From: Ensifer sp. Root278
Lineage (GTDB): Bacteria > Pseudomonadota > Alphaproteobacteria > Rhizobiales > Rhizobiaceae
Direction: 5' to 3'
Length of the DNA: 64,000 bases
Assembly (NCBI RefSeq): GCF_001429285.1
Contig: NZ_LMJJ01000006.1
Span: 62,001-126,000, forward strand
The notes under the pieces were generated by a model. That model saw only the letters and a list, made by a program, of their open reading frames with translations. It searched no databases and was not told the DNA's origin. Position numbers and translations under genes: made by a program. Of this stretch, positions 18,420 through 27,100 are shown piece by piece; within the stretch, counting starts at the first letter, position 1; the number at the start of each line of letters is the position of its first letter.

Positions 18420-19357
18420 GATTGGCGAAGCCTCGGATCGAGCCAGGATTGCACGACATCCGTCAAAAGGAAGACGACGGAGACGAGCACGGCGAAGGTC
18501 AGTGTCAGGCCCTGGATCAACGGGTAGTCGCGGGCAAAGATCGCCTCCAGCATCAGCCGGCCGACGCCCGGAATGGCAAAGACCGTCTCGGTCACCAGCG
18601 TGCCGCTCATCAGGTTGCCGATAGACAGGCCCAGCAGCGTCACGGTGGAGACGAGCGCGTTTCTGAGCACGTGCCGGGTCATGATGATGCGCGGCGAAAG
18701 CCCCTTGGCGCGGGCGAACTGCACGTAGTCGGCGTCGAGCACCTCGATCAGCGAGGCCCTGAGATTGCGCAGGATGATCGCCGACGTATAGAGCGCGACG
18801 CTCAGCGCCGGCAGGATCAGATGGTAGAGATTGGCGAGGAAGGTCTTGCCGTAACCGCCGACCGGGAACCAGCGCAGTTGCGCGGCCAGCACCGTCAGCA
18901 GCAGCAGCCCGATATAGAAGACGGGCATGGAAAGGCCGAGCTGAAAGACGCCGCGGATCGCGACATCGACAGGAGTGTTGACGCGCGACGCCGCGAGAAA
19001 CGCGAGCGGACCGGCGAGGAAGATGGCAAGCACGACCGAATAGAGCGCCAGGAAGATCGTCGTCGGCAGGCGAGCGAGAATGATCTCGGTCACGGGCGCC
19101 TTCAGCATGATCGAGCGCCCGAGCTCACCCGTCAGCGTGTTCTTGACGAAAACGAGGAACTGCACCGGCAGCGGCTGGTCGAGACCGAGATTGTGCCGGA
19201 TCTGTTCAAGCTGGGCATCGGTCGCCTTGGCCTCGGCCATGGCGATTGCCGGATCGCCCGGCAACAGGCGCACGAGCAAGAAAATGAAGATCATCACCAA
19301 GAGGAACGTCGGGATGATCTGCAGCAGCCGCGCCACGAGATAGGAAAGTGAGGGCAT
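18416..19357 (-). CDS. Oligopeptide ABC transporter permease (OppB/DppB family)
   Basis: Inner-membrane permease of 313 residues. The N-terminal helix is followed by FLLVRLLPGDPA, which is diagnostic of the OppB/DppB type, and the coupling region reads VQFARAKGLSPRIIMTRHVLRNA. The start MPSLSYLVARLLQII at 19357 matches the usual family N-terminus. It follows the binding-protein gene by 63 bases that hold a hairpin. Confidence 0.93.
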   Translation of the reverse strand: MPSLSYLVARLLQIIPTFLLVMIFIFLLVRLLPGDPAIAMAEAKATDAQLEQIRHNLGLDQPLPVQFLVFVKNTLTGELGRSIMLKAPVTEIILARLPTTIFLALYSVVLAIFLAGPLAFLAASRVNTPVDVAIRGVFQLGLSMPVFYIGLLLLTVLAAQLRWFPVGGYGKTFLANLYHLILPALSVALYTSAIILRNLRASLIEVLDADYVQFARAKGLSPRIIMTRHVLRNALVSTVTLLGLSIGNLMSGTLVTETVFAIPGVGRLMLEAIFARDYPLIQGLTLTFAVLVSVVFLLTDVVQSWLDPRLRQS

Positions 19358-19377
19358 GGATCCAACCTTCAACGGAA

Positions 19378-19401
19378 GACCGGGCGGATTTCCACCCGGC
19401 C
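19378..19401 (-). terminator. Hairpin between binding-protein and permease genes
   Basis: CCGGGCGG and CCACCCGG flank ATTT with a single mismatch. No T-run follows on the minus strand, so it is better seen as an mRNA-stabilising or attenuating hairpin than as a full terminator. Confidence 0.4.
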
Positions 19402-19420
19402 TTCGCAGATCATTCCGCAA

Positions 19421-20998
19421 TCAGTCGGCGCGCCAGGCTTCGGAGAAGTCGTTGGCGCCGAGCGGCGTCTGCACGTAGCCTTCGATCGACTTGGAGACCG
19501 CGACGGCAAACGGCGTTTCGAACAGGAAAAGCAACGGCGCTTCTGCCGCGTAGATCTCCTGCATGCGCTTGTATTCATCCTTGCGCTTGGCGGGATCGGT
19601 CTCAACGTTGGAGGCTTCGAACAGCGTGTTGAATTCCTGGTTGTTCCAGCCCGTGCCGACCGCCTGGCGCTGCTTGTAATAGCCGAGCCAGCCGGTCACC
19701 TGCGCCGGGTCGTTGACGTCGTTTGCCCAGCCATAGGTGTGGATGTCGAAGTCGCCGGCGCGGTTCTTCTCGCCGCGTGTCGGGTTGTCGACCTGCTCCA
19801 CCTTGAGGTTGACGCCGAGCGGCGCCCACATCTGCTGGAGGGCGGTAAACAGCGTCGCGTCGTCGGCGCTGCCGGCAAGCGTCGTGAGCTTCACTTCGAA
19901 ACCGCCACTGAGGCCGGCATCGGCAAGCAACTGCTTGGCTTTTTCCGGGTCGTAGGGGTAGAGCGGTTCCGGACCGTAGTGCAGCTGGGTTGCGGCCGAC
20001 ATCAGCGAGGTCATCGGCTTGCCGGTATCGAAAGTCACGAGCTTGATCAGCACGTTCTTGTCGGTCGCATAGTTCAGCGCCTGACGCACCTTGATATCGG
20101 CAAGCGGGTTCTTCGAGCCGTCCTTCTTCGCCTCGCGCGTGTTGATCGGCGCGTAGACGATACGGGTCGACGGGAAGAGCTCCATCTTCAGGTTCGGATC
20201 GGCGCCGAGTTCGCCGACGCGGGCGAAGGGAATGAACTCGGCCGCATCGACTTCGCCGGCCTGAAGCTTGAGAATGCGGGTGGCGTCATCGGGTATGACG
20301 AGGAATTCCACCCGGTCGAGATAGGGCAACGGCTTGCCGTCTTCACCCTGGCGCCAGTAGTTCGGGTTGCGCTCGAAGCTCATGCTTGAGCCCTGCACGT
20401 GGCTCTTCATGACGAAAGGACCAGAGGTTACCGGTCCGGCTGCGAAGAAGGCGCGTGCCTTTTCCTGGTCCGTTGCACCAGCCGCCTTCTCGAAGGCAGC
20501 CTTCGGCATGATGCCGGTGTTGAAGGTCGCGAGGATCGAGATGATCGTCGGATCGGGGTTCTTCAGCGACACGGTGATCTTGTTGCCATCGGCTGTCACC
20601 TTGTCGACGGCGCCAAGGAGCCCTGCCCAGGGACCGAGCTCCGGGTTGCGCGCCCGGTCGAGCGAAAAGACGACGTCGGCGCCGGTCAGATCAGAGCCGT
20701 CGGAGAATTTCAGGCCAGTTCGGAGCGCCATTGTGATGGTCTTGCCGTCGGCGGAGACCTCATGGGTTTCGGCAAGCCCCGGCACGATCGAGCCGTCAGG
20801 GCCATTGCGCAACAGCGTTTCGTAAAGGCCGTTCACCATCCAGAGATCAGGATTGCGGTCCGCATAAACCGGATCGATGACGGTCGAGTCGTCATAGCGC
20901 GCAAATGTCATCGCGCCGCCGCGCTCGATCGCAAATGCCGAGGTGGCTGCAAGCAGCCCAAGCGTCGCCCCGAGCATGATTGGCAATATACGTTTCAT
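19421..20998 (-). CDS. Peptide ABC transporter substrate-binding protein (solute-binding family 5)
   Basis: Periplasmic binding protein of 525 residues that opens the importer operon. It has a Sec signal peptide (MKRILPIMLGATLGLLAATSAFA, cut before IERGG). The mature part has family-5 features: an early VIDPVYADRNPDLWMVNGLYE segment, AETHEVSADGKTITMALR, and YATDKNVLIKLV. The start at 20998 has a GGAGGA ribosome site upstream. The palindrome ATTGGATCCAAT lies 61 bases upstream and is shared with the racemase promoter. The ligand is probably a di- or oligopeptide; the operon peptidase favours Pro- or Hyp-containing peptides (inference). Confidence 0.9.
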   Translation of the reverse strand: MKRILPIMLGATLGLLAATSAFAIERGGAMTFARYDDSTVIDPVYADRNPDLWMVNGLYETLLRNGPDGSIVPGLAETHEVSADGKTITMALRTGLKFSDGSDLTGADVVFSLDRARNPELGPWAGLLGAVDKVTADGNKITVSLKNPDPTIISILATFNTGIMPKAAFEKAAGATDQEKARAFFAAGPVTSGPFVMKSHVQGSSMSFERNPNYWRQGEDGKPLPYLDRVEFLVIPDDATRILKLQAGEVDAAEFIPFARVGELGADPNLKMELFPSTRIVYAPINTREAKKDGSKNPLADIKVRQALNYATDKNVLIKLVTFDTGKPMTSLMSAATQLHYGPEPLYPYDPEKAKQLLADAGLSGGFEVKLTTLAGSADDATLFTALQQMWAPLGVNLKVEQVDNPTRGEKNRAGDFDIHTYGWANDVNDPAQVTGWLGYYKQRQAVGTGWNNQEFNTLFEASNVETDPAKRKDEYKRMQEIYAAEAPLLFLFETPFAVAVSKSIEGYVQTPLGANDFSEAWRAD

Positions 20999-21058
20999 CT
21001 CACTCCTCCTTTTGACCGCAGCCAGCATCGATCGCGCGCTCAACACGTTCAATTGGAT

Positions 21059-21070
21059 ATTGGATCCAAT
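21059..21070. promoter_or_regulatory. Shared operator ATTGGATCCAAT, copy 1
   Basis: Perfect 12-base palindrome ATTGGATCCAAT, 61 bases upstream of the peptide-binding-protein gene. The 7-mer ATTGGAT is also directly repeated at 21052-21058. The same 12-mer lies at 23086-23097 upstream of the racemase gene. GntR is the likely binder (inference). Confidence 0.65.
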
Positions 21071-21171
21071 TTTTCTTACTGTTTTTAGACGCCGACGGAT
21101 TGCCGCGAAGACGTTCTTGTAGTTCCCCTTTTCAAGAAGGCCAGCATGCGATCTGATCGCTTGCCGAACCA

Positions 21172-21190
21172 ACTTTAGCTGGACTAAAGT
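21172..21190. promoter_or_regulatory. Palindromic operator upstream of the XRE-cupin gene
   Basis: ACTTTAG (21172-21178), five bases, CTAAAGT (21184-21190): perfect 7-base arms ending 35 bases before the XRE-cupin start. It is a likely autoregulatory site for that protein and is distinct from the ATTGGATCCAAT box in the same spacer. Confidence 0.55.
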
Positions 21191-21225
21191 ACATCGATAG
21201 ACGTGAGTCAAGCGGAAAGAAAATC

Positions 21226-21846
21226 ATGCCCTTGAAGATCGAAGAGGCGTCAGAAGCAGCCAGTGGCGCCTCCCTCCCCGAAACCTCGACTCCCGCCTCG
21301 CTCGGGCAAATGCTCAGGGCGCGCCGCAAGGAAATTGGCAAGACCATGAAGGACGTGGCACGCGAGGCCGGTCTGACGGAAGGCTTCATCAGCCAGATCG
21401 AGCGTGGCATCTCCACCCCGTCGCTAATCTCGCTTTACAACGTCGCCAACGCGCTTGGCACCAGCGTCGACACCTTCCTGTCGCAGCCGCCGCAGCACGG
21501 GCATTCCATGGTGTCGCATGCCGGCGAACGCCCCGGCTACAATGTCGAGACCAAGGAGCGCGTCTACGAGCTGATCGAACGCGGCTTTCCGGGCGCCGCG
21601 CTCAATGGCTGCATCACCCATATGCCCAAGGGCTACGCCTCCGAACTGACCAGCCACGAAGGCGAGGACTTCCTCTACCTGATCGAGGGCGAGATGCTCT
21701 ACGAGATCGACGGCAAGGAATATCTGTTGAAGGCCGGCGACACGCTGCACTTCCCTGCCTCGCTGCCGCACAGCGCCCGCAATGTCGGCGCCGGGCCGGC
21801 CCGCGAACTCTGGGTCGGCACGACCCGGATCATCAAGGAAGACTGA
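21226..21846 (+). CDS. XRE-family transcriptional regulator with cupin sensor domain
   Basis: A 206-residue regulator. The XRE helix-turn-helix is at about residues 26-85 (LGQMLRARRKEIGKTMKDVA, then GFISQIERGISTPSLISL). The C-terminal cupin beta barrel (about 115-200) includes HEGEDFLYLIEGEM and HFPASLPHSARN. Proteins of this plan commonly sense amino acids, polyamines or related small molecules. It is transcribed divergently from the peptide-importer operon and convergently to the racemase gene, so it probably regulates one or both. Confidence 0.88.
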   Translation: MPLKIEEASEAASGASLPETSTPASLGQMLRARRKEIGKTMKDVAREAGLTEGFISQIERGISTPSLISLYNVANALGTSVDTFLSQPPQHGHSMVSHAGERPGYNVETKERVYELIERGFPGAALNGCITHMPKGYASELTSHEGEDFLYLIEGEMLYEIDGKEYLLKAGDTLHFPASLPHSARNVGAGPARELWVGTTRIIKED

Positions 21847-21849
21847 CGG

Positions 21850-21879
21850 GTCGCTCGCGCAGCGATTTGCGCGAGCGAC
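21850..21879. terminator. Hairpin between convergent XRE-cupin and racemase genes
   Basis: Perfect 11-base arms GTCGCTCGCGC (21850-21860) and GCGCGAGCGAC (21869-21879) lie three bases after the XRE-cupin stop. There is no T-run on either side. Confidence 0.6.
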
Positions 21880-21923
21880 GTATTGGAGCGCCTGCGCGAG
21901 ATGCAGGGCGCCGGTCTGCGCGC

Positions 21924-22955
21924 TTACTGCTTGCGCGGCCAGGTATCGGCAAGCCGATAGCCGGCCGGCCAGGGATCGGCCGGGTCGAGCATCACCTGGT
22001 GCGTGCCGGTGATCCAGGCGCGGCCGGAGATTTCCGGCACGATCGCCGGGCGTCCCCCGACCGTCGTCTCGCCGACGATGCGGCAATCGAACGTCGAATC
22101 GATGATAGAATGGCCGCTGAACCGCTGGCCGACCTTCATCACGCCGCGGGCATGCAATACCGCCATGCGTGCCGAACAACCGGTGCCGGTCGGCGAACGG
22201 TCGAGCTTGGCCGGCTGGATGACAACCGTGTTGCGACCGTGCAGAACGCCGTCCTTTTCCTCGATCGGCAGCGTGAGCTGGCAGAAGGAGATGTGATCCC
22301 ATTCCGGATTCTCCGGATGGGTGAAACCGAGCTGTTCATTGGCCGCGCGGGTGATCTTGATGCCGGTTTCGGCGAGTTCACGCGCCTCGTCCGGCGTCAC
22401 GGAAAAGCCAAGCGCGCGGGCGTCGGTGATGACGAAGCTGTCGCCGCCATAGGCGATGTCGACCGCGAGTGTACCCAGGCCCTCGACCTCGAGCTTGGCG
22501 TCGAGCTTGTCGGCAAACGACGGAACGTTGGTGACGGTGATGCGCTCGGCCTTGCCGTTGCGGCACTCAGCGACGACGTTCACCAGTCCGCCCGGCGCCT
22601 CCAGCACCATGCGAGTTTCCGGCTCCTGCATCGGCACGATGCCGCTGTCGAGCAGCACGGTGGAAACGCAGATGGAGTTGGAGCCGGACATCGGCGGCGT
22701 ATCCTCGGGCTCCATGATGATGAAGCCCATCGTCGCGCGCGGATCCTTCGGAGGCACGAGAAGGTTGATGTGGCGGAAGACACCGCCGCGTGGCTCGTTG
22801 AGCACGAAATTGCGCAGTGTCTGGTCTTCAGCGATGAAGCGGCGCTGTTCCCATAGCGTATTTCCGGGCGGGGGTGCGACGCCGCCGACGATGACGTCGC
22901 CGACTTCGCCCTCCGCGTGGCAGGAAACGATGTGGACGACCTTGTTGCTGCGCAT
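21924..22955 (-). CDS. Proline racemase superfamily enzyme (hydroxyproline 2-epimerase or 3-hydroxyproline dehydratase type)
   Basis: Cytoplasmic enzyme of 343 residues acting on proline-type substrates by a two-base mechanism. The second catalytic position is Cys in [11 protein letters not shown]. The first position, Cys in classical racemases and most 4-hydroxyproline epimerases, is Ser here ([10 protein letters not shown]). Other family landmarks are [14 protein letters not shown] at the N-terminus and GGDSFVI in mid-protein. The family is known to include proline racemase, 4-hydroxyproline 2-epimerase and trans-3-hydroxy-L-proline dehydratase; the Ser/Cys pair does not fit a simple proline racemase. 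A 16-base palindrome lies 129 bases upstream, followed by the GntR gene. Confidence 0.85.
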   Translation of the reverse strand: MRSNKVVHIVSCHAEGEVGDVIVGGVAPPPGNTLWEQRRFIAEDQTLRNFVLNEPRGGVFRHINLLVPPKDPRATMGFIIMEPEDTPPMSGSNSICVSTVLLDSGIVPMQEPETRMVLEAPGGLVNVVAECRNGKAERITVTNVPSFADKLDAKLEVEGLGTLAVDIAYGGDSFVITDARALGFSVTPDEARELAETGIKITRAANEQLGFTHPENPEWDHISFCQLTLPIEEKDGVLHGRNTVVIQPAKLDRSPTGTGCSARMAVLHARGVMKVGQRFSGHSIIDSTFDCRIVGETTVGGRPAIVPEISGRAWITGTHQVMLDPADPWPAGYRLADTWPRKQ

Positions 22956-23083
22956 GCCTCTTCTCCTTCCAAGCGGTGGACGGGTGCCACCTGGGCGACC
23001 GATACCCTGCGCATCGGCCGTGCTCCCGCATATTACCGGGATGATACGCGACAGCGCTGAGCCCGACGAAAAGACTCATAGAA

Positions 23084-23099
23084 ATATTGGATCCAATAT
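23084..23099. promoter_or_regulatory. Shared operator ATTGGATCCAAT, copy 2 (extended palindrome)
   Basis: ATATTGGATCCAATAT is a perfect 16-base palindrome in the spacer between the racemase gene (start 22955, minus) and the GntR gene (start 23246, plus). The 12-base core is identical to the site at 21059-21070. Its position suits control of the racemase gene and autoregulation of gntR. Confidence 0.7.
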
Positions 23100-23245
23100 A
23101 CAATCTGAAATATTCGAAATCGCCTCTTGGGCCACAAGGCTCTGTTGCCCGGCGTCTGAATTGGACCTATGACCATTGACCAACAACGCAAAAACGCTTC
23201 CGAATCCGCCGAGCCGGAAGGCTTGGCCAGCAGGGTTTGAACACG

Positions 23246-23911
23246 ATGAAACTCGATGCCGTCGATGTCAGGCAAGCCGCCTCAGCCGCCGATATCGTCT
23301 ATGAAGCCTTGCGCAAGGCGATCATCGAAGGTGACCTCGCCGAGGGCGAGAACCTGCGCCAGGACCACATCGCCCAGATGTTCAACACCAGCCGCATTCC
23401 GGTGCGCGAGGCGCTTTCACGCCTTGAGCAGCATGGCCTGATCACCACGGAGCGCTACAAGGGCGCGGTTGTCGCCGGGCTTTCGATCGAAGAAATCGAA
23501 GAGATTTTCGAATTCCGCGCGCTCATCGAGGCTGAAGTCATTCGTCTGGCCGTGCCCAATCTCGACCGCCGCACGCTCGAGCTTGCACGCCAGCATTGCG
23601 AGGAGTTCGAGCGCGAAGAGAATGCGGAGCGCTGGGGCGAGATCAACCGCAACTTCCACTACAGTCTCTACGAGGCGGCGCGGCGGCCCTATTACCTCCA
23701 GATCGTCCGCGCCTCGCTCGACCGTATCGATCGCTACCTTCGGGCACAGTTGACGCTGACGTCAGGCGTTGCCCGGGCGCGTCGCGAACACAAGGCGATC
23801 CTGGATGCCTGTATGGCACGCGATGCCGAGCGGGCTTGTGCGTTGACGCGCGACCATATCCTTGATGCCGGTCGCTCGTTGACCATCTTCCTCAGAGAAC
23901 AAAGAGGCTAG
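23246..23911 (+). CDS. GntR-family transcriptional regulator (FadR subfamily, FCD domain)
   Basis: A 221-residue regulator. The N-terminal winged helix (about residues 12-75) includes EALRKAIIEGDLAEGENLRQ and SRIPVREALSRLEQHGLI, and the C-terminal all-helical FCD ligand domain has the metal-site residues in EFRALIEAEVIRLA and REHKAILDA. I chose the ATG at 23246; a TTG nine bases upstream is also possible, and neither has a strong ribosome site. It lies divergently from the racemase gene. The ATTGGATCCAAT sites at both nearby promoters make it the likely regulator of the whole peptide/racemase locus (inference). Confidence 0.9.
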   Translation: MKLDAVDVRQAASAADIVYEALRKAIIEGDLAEGENLRQDHIAQMFNTSRIPVREALSRLEQHGLITTERYKGAVVAGLSIEEIEEIFEFRALIEAEVIRLAVPNLDRRTLELARQHCEEFEREENAERWGEINRNFHYSLYEAARRPYYLQIVRASLDRIDRYLRAQLTLTSGVARARREHKAILDACMARDAERACALTRDHILDAGRSLTIFLREQRG

Positions 23912-24122
23912 CGGCGCGACTTTCCCGCCGCTTTGACCACCCGTCATAATAGTTTGATTTACATATCGTTTTATCTTGTTTCATTCCGGGTCGATGTTTA
24001 ATCCTTCACACTTGGACTCCCGCTGAAATTGCACCGGAGCTTGATCTCTCCTCGGTTGACAAGCGACGCGGAAGCCTGAAAAGTGAAGCCTCTATCGAGA
24101 CCGGCAGCGTTGGGAGGACTTG

Positions 24123-27100
24123 ATGTCTGTGCGCGCGTTATTCGGCCTTTCCACCCTACTTTTGTCTCTTTTGACCATCGGAAGTCCCGCCGCTGCGCAG
24201 GAGACCGGTCGCCAAGTCGAGATAACGCAGGATGGCGACTATTTCGGTTTCGATCTCAGGACCGAGCAAAACGTCTCGCTCGATGAGTGCCAGCAGACCT
24301 GTATCGCCGATCAGTCCTGCCGCGCCTTCACCTACAATCCCAAGGTGAAGTGGTGCTTCCTCAAGTCCGATTACAATCAGCTGAATTCCTTCCCGGGCGC
24401 GATCGCCGGCAAGATCGTGCAGCCGCAGGCCGCCGAAGCCGATATCGGCGCGCCGCCGCGGCTGAAATTCCTGTCGGACCAGATCCTGCAGGACGCCCGC
24501 AACACCAAGGCCAACCTCGCCCTTGCCGACGACCAGCAGGGGATGGGCGTCAATACGCTCCTCGACATGGCGCGCGGCCAGGCCGGCATGGGCAATATCG
24601 AGAACGCCCTGAAGGCGTTCCAGGGTGCGCTGGCGATCACGCCCGACGACGCCGAGCTTTGGCTTGAGACAGCCCGCACGGCCAACCGCATCACCAACAA
24701 TTCGGCCGTGTCGATGCAAGCGGCGATCGCTGCAATCAACGGTTATGAACTCACGCGCACGACCGAGAGCCGCGCCCATGCGCTCGCCGTCATGGCGAAA
24801 TCGCTGGAAGGCGCTGAAAACTTCCGCGCCGCACTGGACGCCTACAAGGCGAGCCTGGAGCTGGTGAAGGCGAAATCGGTCGAGGCGGCCTATCTCGATC
24901 TCAAGCAGCGCAAGGGCTTCCGCGTGGTCGAGCATACGATCGACTCGGACGCAGCAACGCCCCGCGCCTGCGTGCAGTTCTCAGAACAGCTTCTGAAGAG
25001 CGGCGCCGACTATGCCTCCTTCGTCACCGTCAACGGTGCGGCGCCAAAAGCGCTTGAAGCCAAGGGCGACCAGATCTGCGTCGAGGGACTTTCGCATGGC
25101 GAGCGTTACAAGCTGACGCTTCGCACCGGCCTGCCCTCCACCGTGGACGAAGTGCTCGAAGCGCCTGTCACCCTCGACATCTATGTCGCGGACCGCGCCC
25201 AGATGGTGCGCTTCACCGGCGACAGCTTCGTGCTGCCCTCGACCGCGCGCCGCGGCATCCCCCTCGTATCAGTCAATACCGACAGCGCCAAACTCAAGCT
25301 CTACCGCGTCGGCGACCGCAGCATCGCCCAGGTGCTGCAGAGCTCGCAGTTCCTGACCCAGCTCGACGGCTACAGCGCCCAGCGCATTGAGGACGAAAGC
25401 GGCGAACTCGTATGGCAGGGCACGATCGACATTGAGCGTGACGTCAACAAGGAGGTTGTCACCAGCTTCCCGGTCGACGAGGCGCTGCCTGAGCGCAAGC
25501 CCGGCGTCTACGTTCTAACCGCAGCCCCGACCACCGGCGTCAGCCAGGAATGGGATGCGCGGGCGACGCAATGGTTCGTCGTTTCCGATATCGGCGTTTC
25601 CACCTATGCCGGCACCGACGGGCTGAACGTCTTCGTTCGCTCGCTCGCGTCGGCCGAACCGATCGAAGGCGTCGAACTGCAGCTCGTCGCCAAGAACAAC
25701 GAGATCCTCGGCACCGCGACCAGCGATAGCGATGGCCGCGTTACCTTCACCGCCGGCCTGATCCGTGGCACGGCCGGACTGACCCCTGCTGTCATCACCG
25801 CCAAGAACGGCGAAGACGATTACGTCTTCCTCGACATGAGCCGCGCCGGCTTCGACCTCTCGGACCGCGGCGTCACAGGCCGCGCGGCCCCCGGCGCCAT
25901 CGACATTCTCGCCTGGACCGAGCGCGGCATCTACCGCGCCGGCGAGACGGTGCATGCCGCAGCGCTTGCCCGCGACGTCGACGGCATGGCGATCGAAAAC
26001 CTGCCGCTGACCTTCGTCTTCCTGCGCCCTGATGGCGTCGAATATCGCCGCATGACCAGCCCCGGCGGCAAGCTCGGCGGCCATACGCTCGATCTAGACA
26101 CCCAGGCAAACGCCATGCGCGGCACCTGGACGATGCAGATCTTCACCGATCCGAAATCCCCGGCGATCGGCGAAAAGCAATTCCTGGTCGACGACTTCGT
26201 GCCCGATCGTACCGAATTCGACCTGACGAGCGACGCAAAGGAAATCGCTGTCGGCGAGACGGCAAGCGTCGCTGTCGACGGGCGCTATCTCTACGGCGCG
26301 CCCGCGGCCGGCCTCGAGCTCGAAGGCGAAGTGACGATCAAGCCGACGCGCGAAAGTGCCGCCTTCAAGGGCTATTCCTTCGGCCTCGCCGACGAAGAGG
26401 CGAGCGAAGACACGCGCCTGCCGCTTGAGGAACTTTCACCGCTCGACGAGGAAGGTAAATCCAGCTTCGACGTCCTCATCGATGAAGTGCCCTCGACCAC
26501 GCAACTGCTCGACGCGACCGTCACCGTCCGCATGCGCGAGGCCGGCGGCCGCGCCGTCGAACGTTCGCTGAAACTGCCCGTGCGCGCCGAGGGCCCGATG
26601 CTCGGGATCAAGCCGGAATTCGAAGGCGAACTCGCCGAAAATTCCGTCGGCAAGTTCCGTGTCATCGCCGTCGATCCGAGCGGCAGCAAGATCGCCATGC
26701 CCGGGGCCTTGTGGAAACTCATCAGCGTCGAGCGCAATTATCACTGGTACCGTGACGGCAGCGCCTGGAAATACGAGCCTGTCGTCACCACCAAGCAGGT
26801 GGCAAACGGCAGCGTCGACCTGACGGAAGACGGCGGCGAAATCGCCGTGCCGGTTGGTTGGGGGCGCTATCGCCTGGAGGTCGAGACAGCCTCGATCGAC
26901 GGTCCGACGTCGAGCGTCGAGTTCGACGCCGGCTGGTATGTCGCTGCCACCTCGACCGAAACGCCCGACGGCCTGGAGATCGCGCTCGACAAGGAGAAAT
27001 ACGCGGTCGGAGACACGGCCAAGCTCAAGGTCTCGCCGCGCTTTGCCGGTGAACTGCTGGTCACTGTCGGCACGGAGAACCTGATCACCACCCAGACCGC

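Noticed and set aside
23946-24040. Small gene in the AT-rich spacer before the macroglobulin gene
   Set aside because: No frame with a start and ribosome site; the segment looks like promoter DNA.
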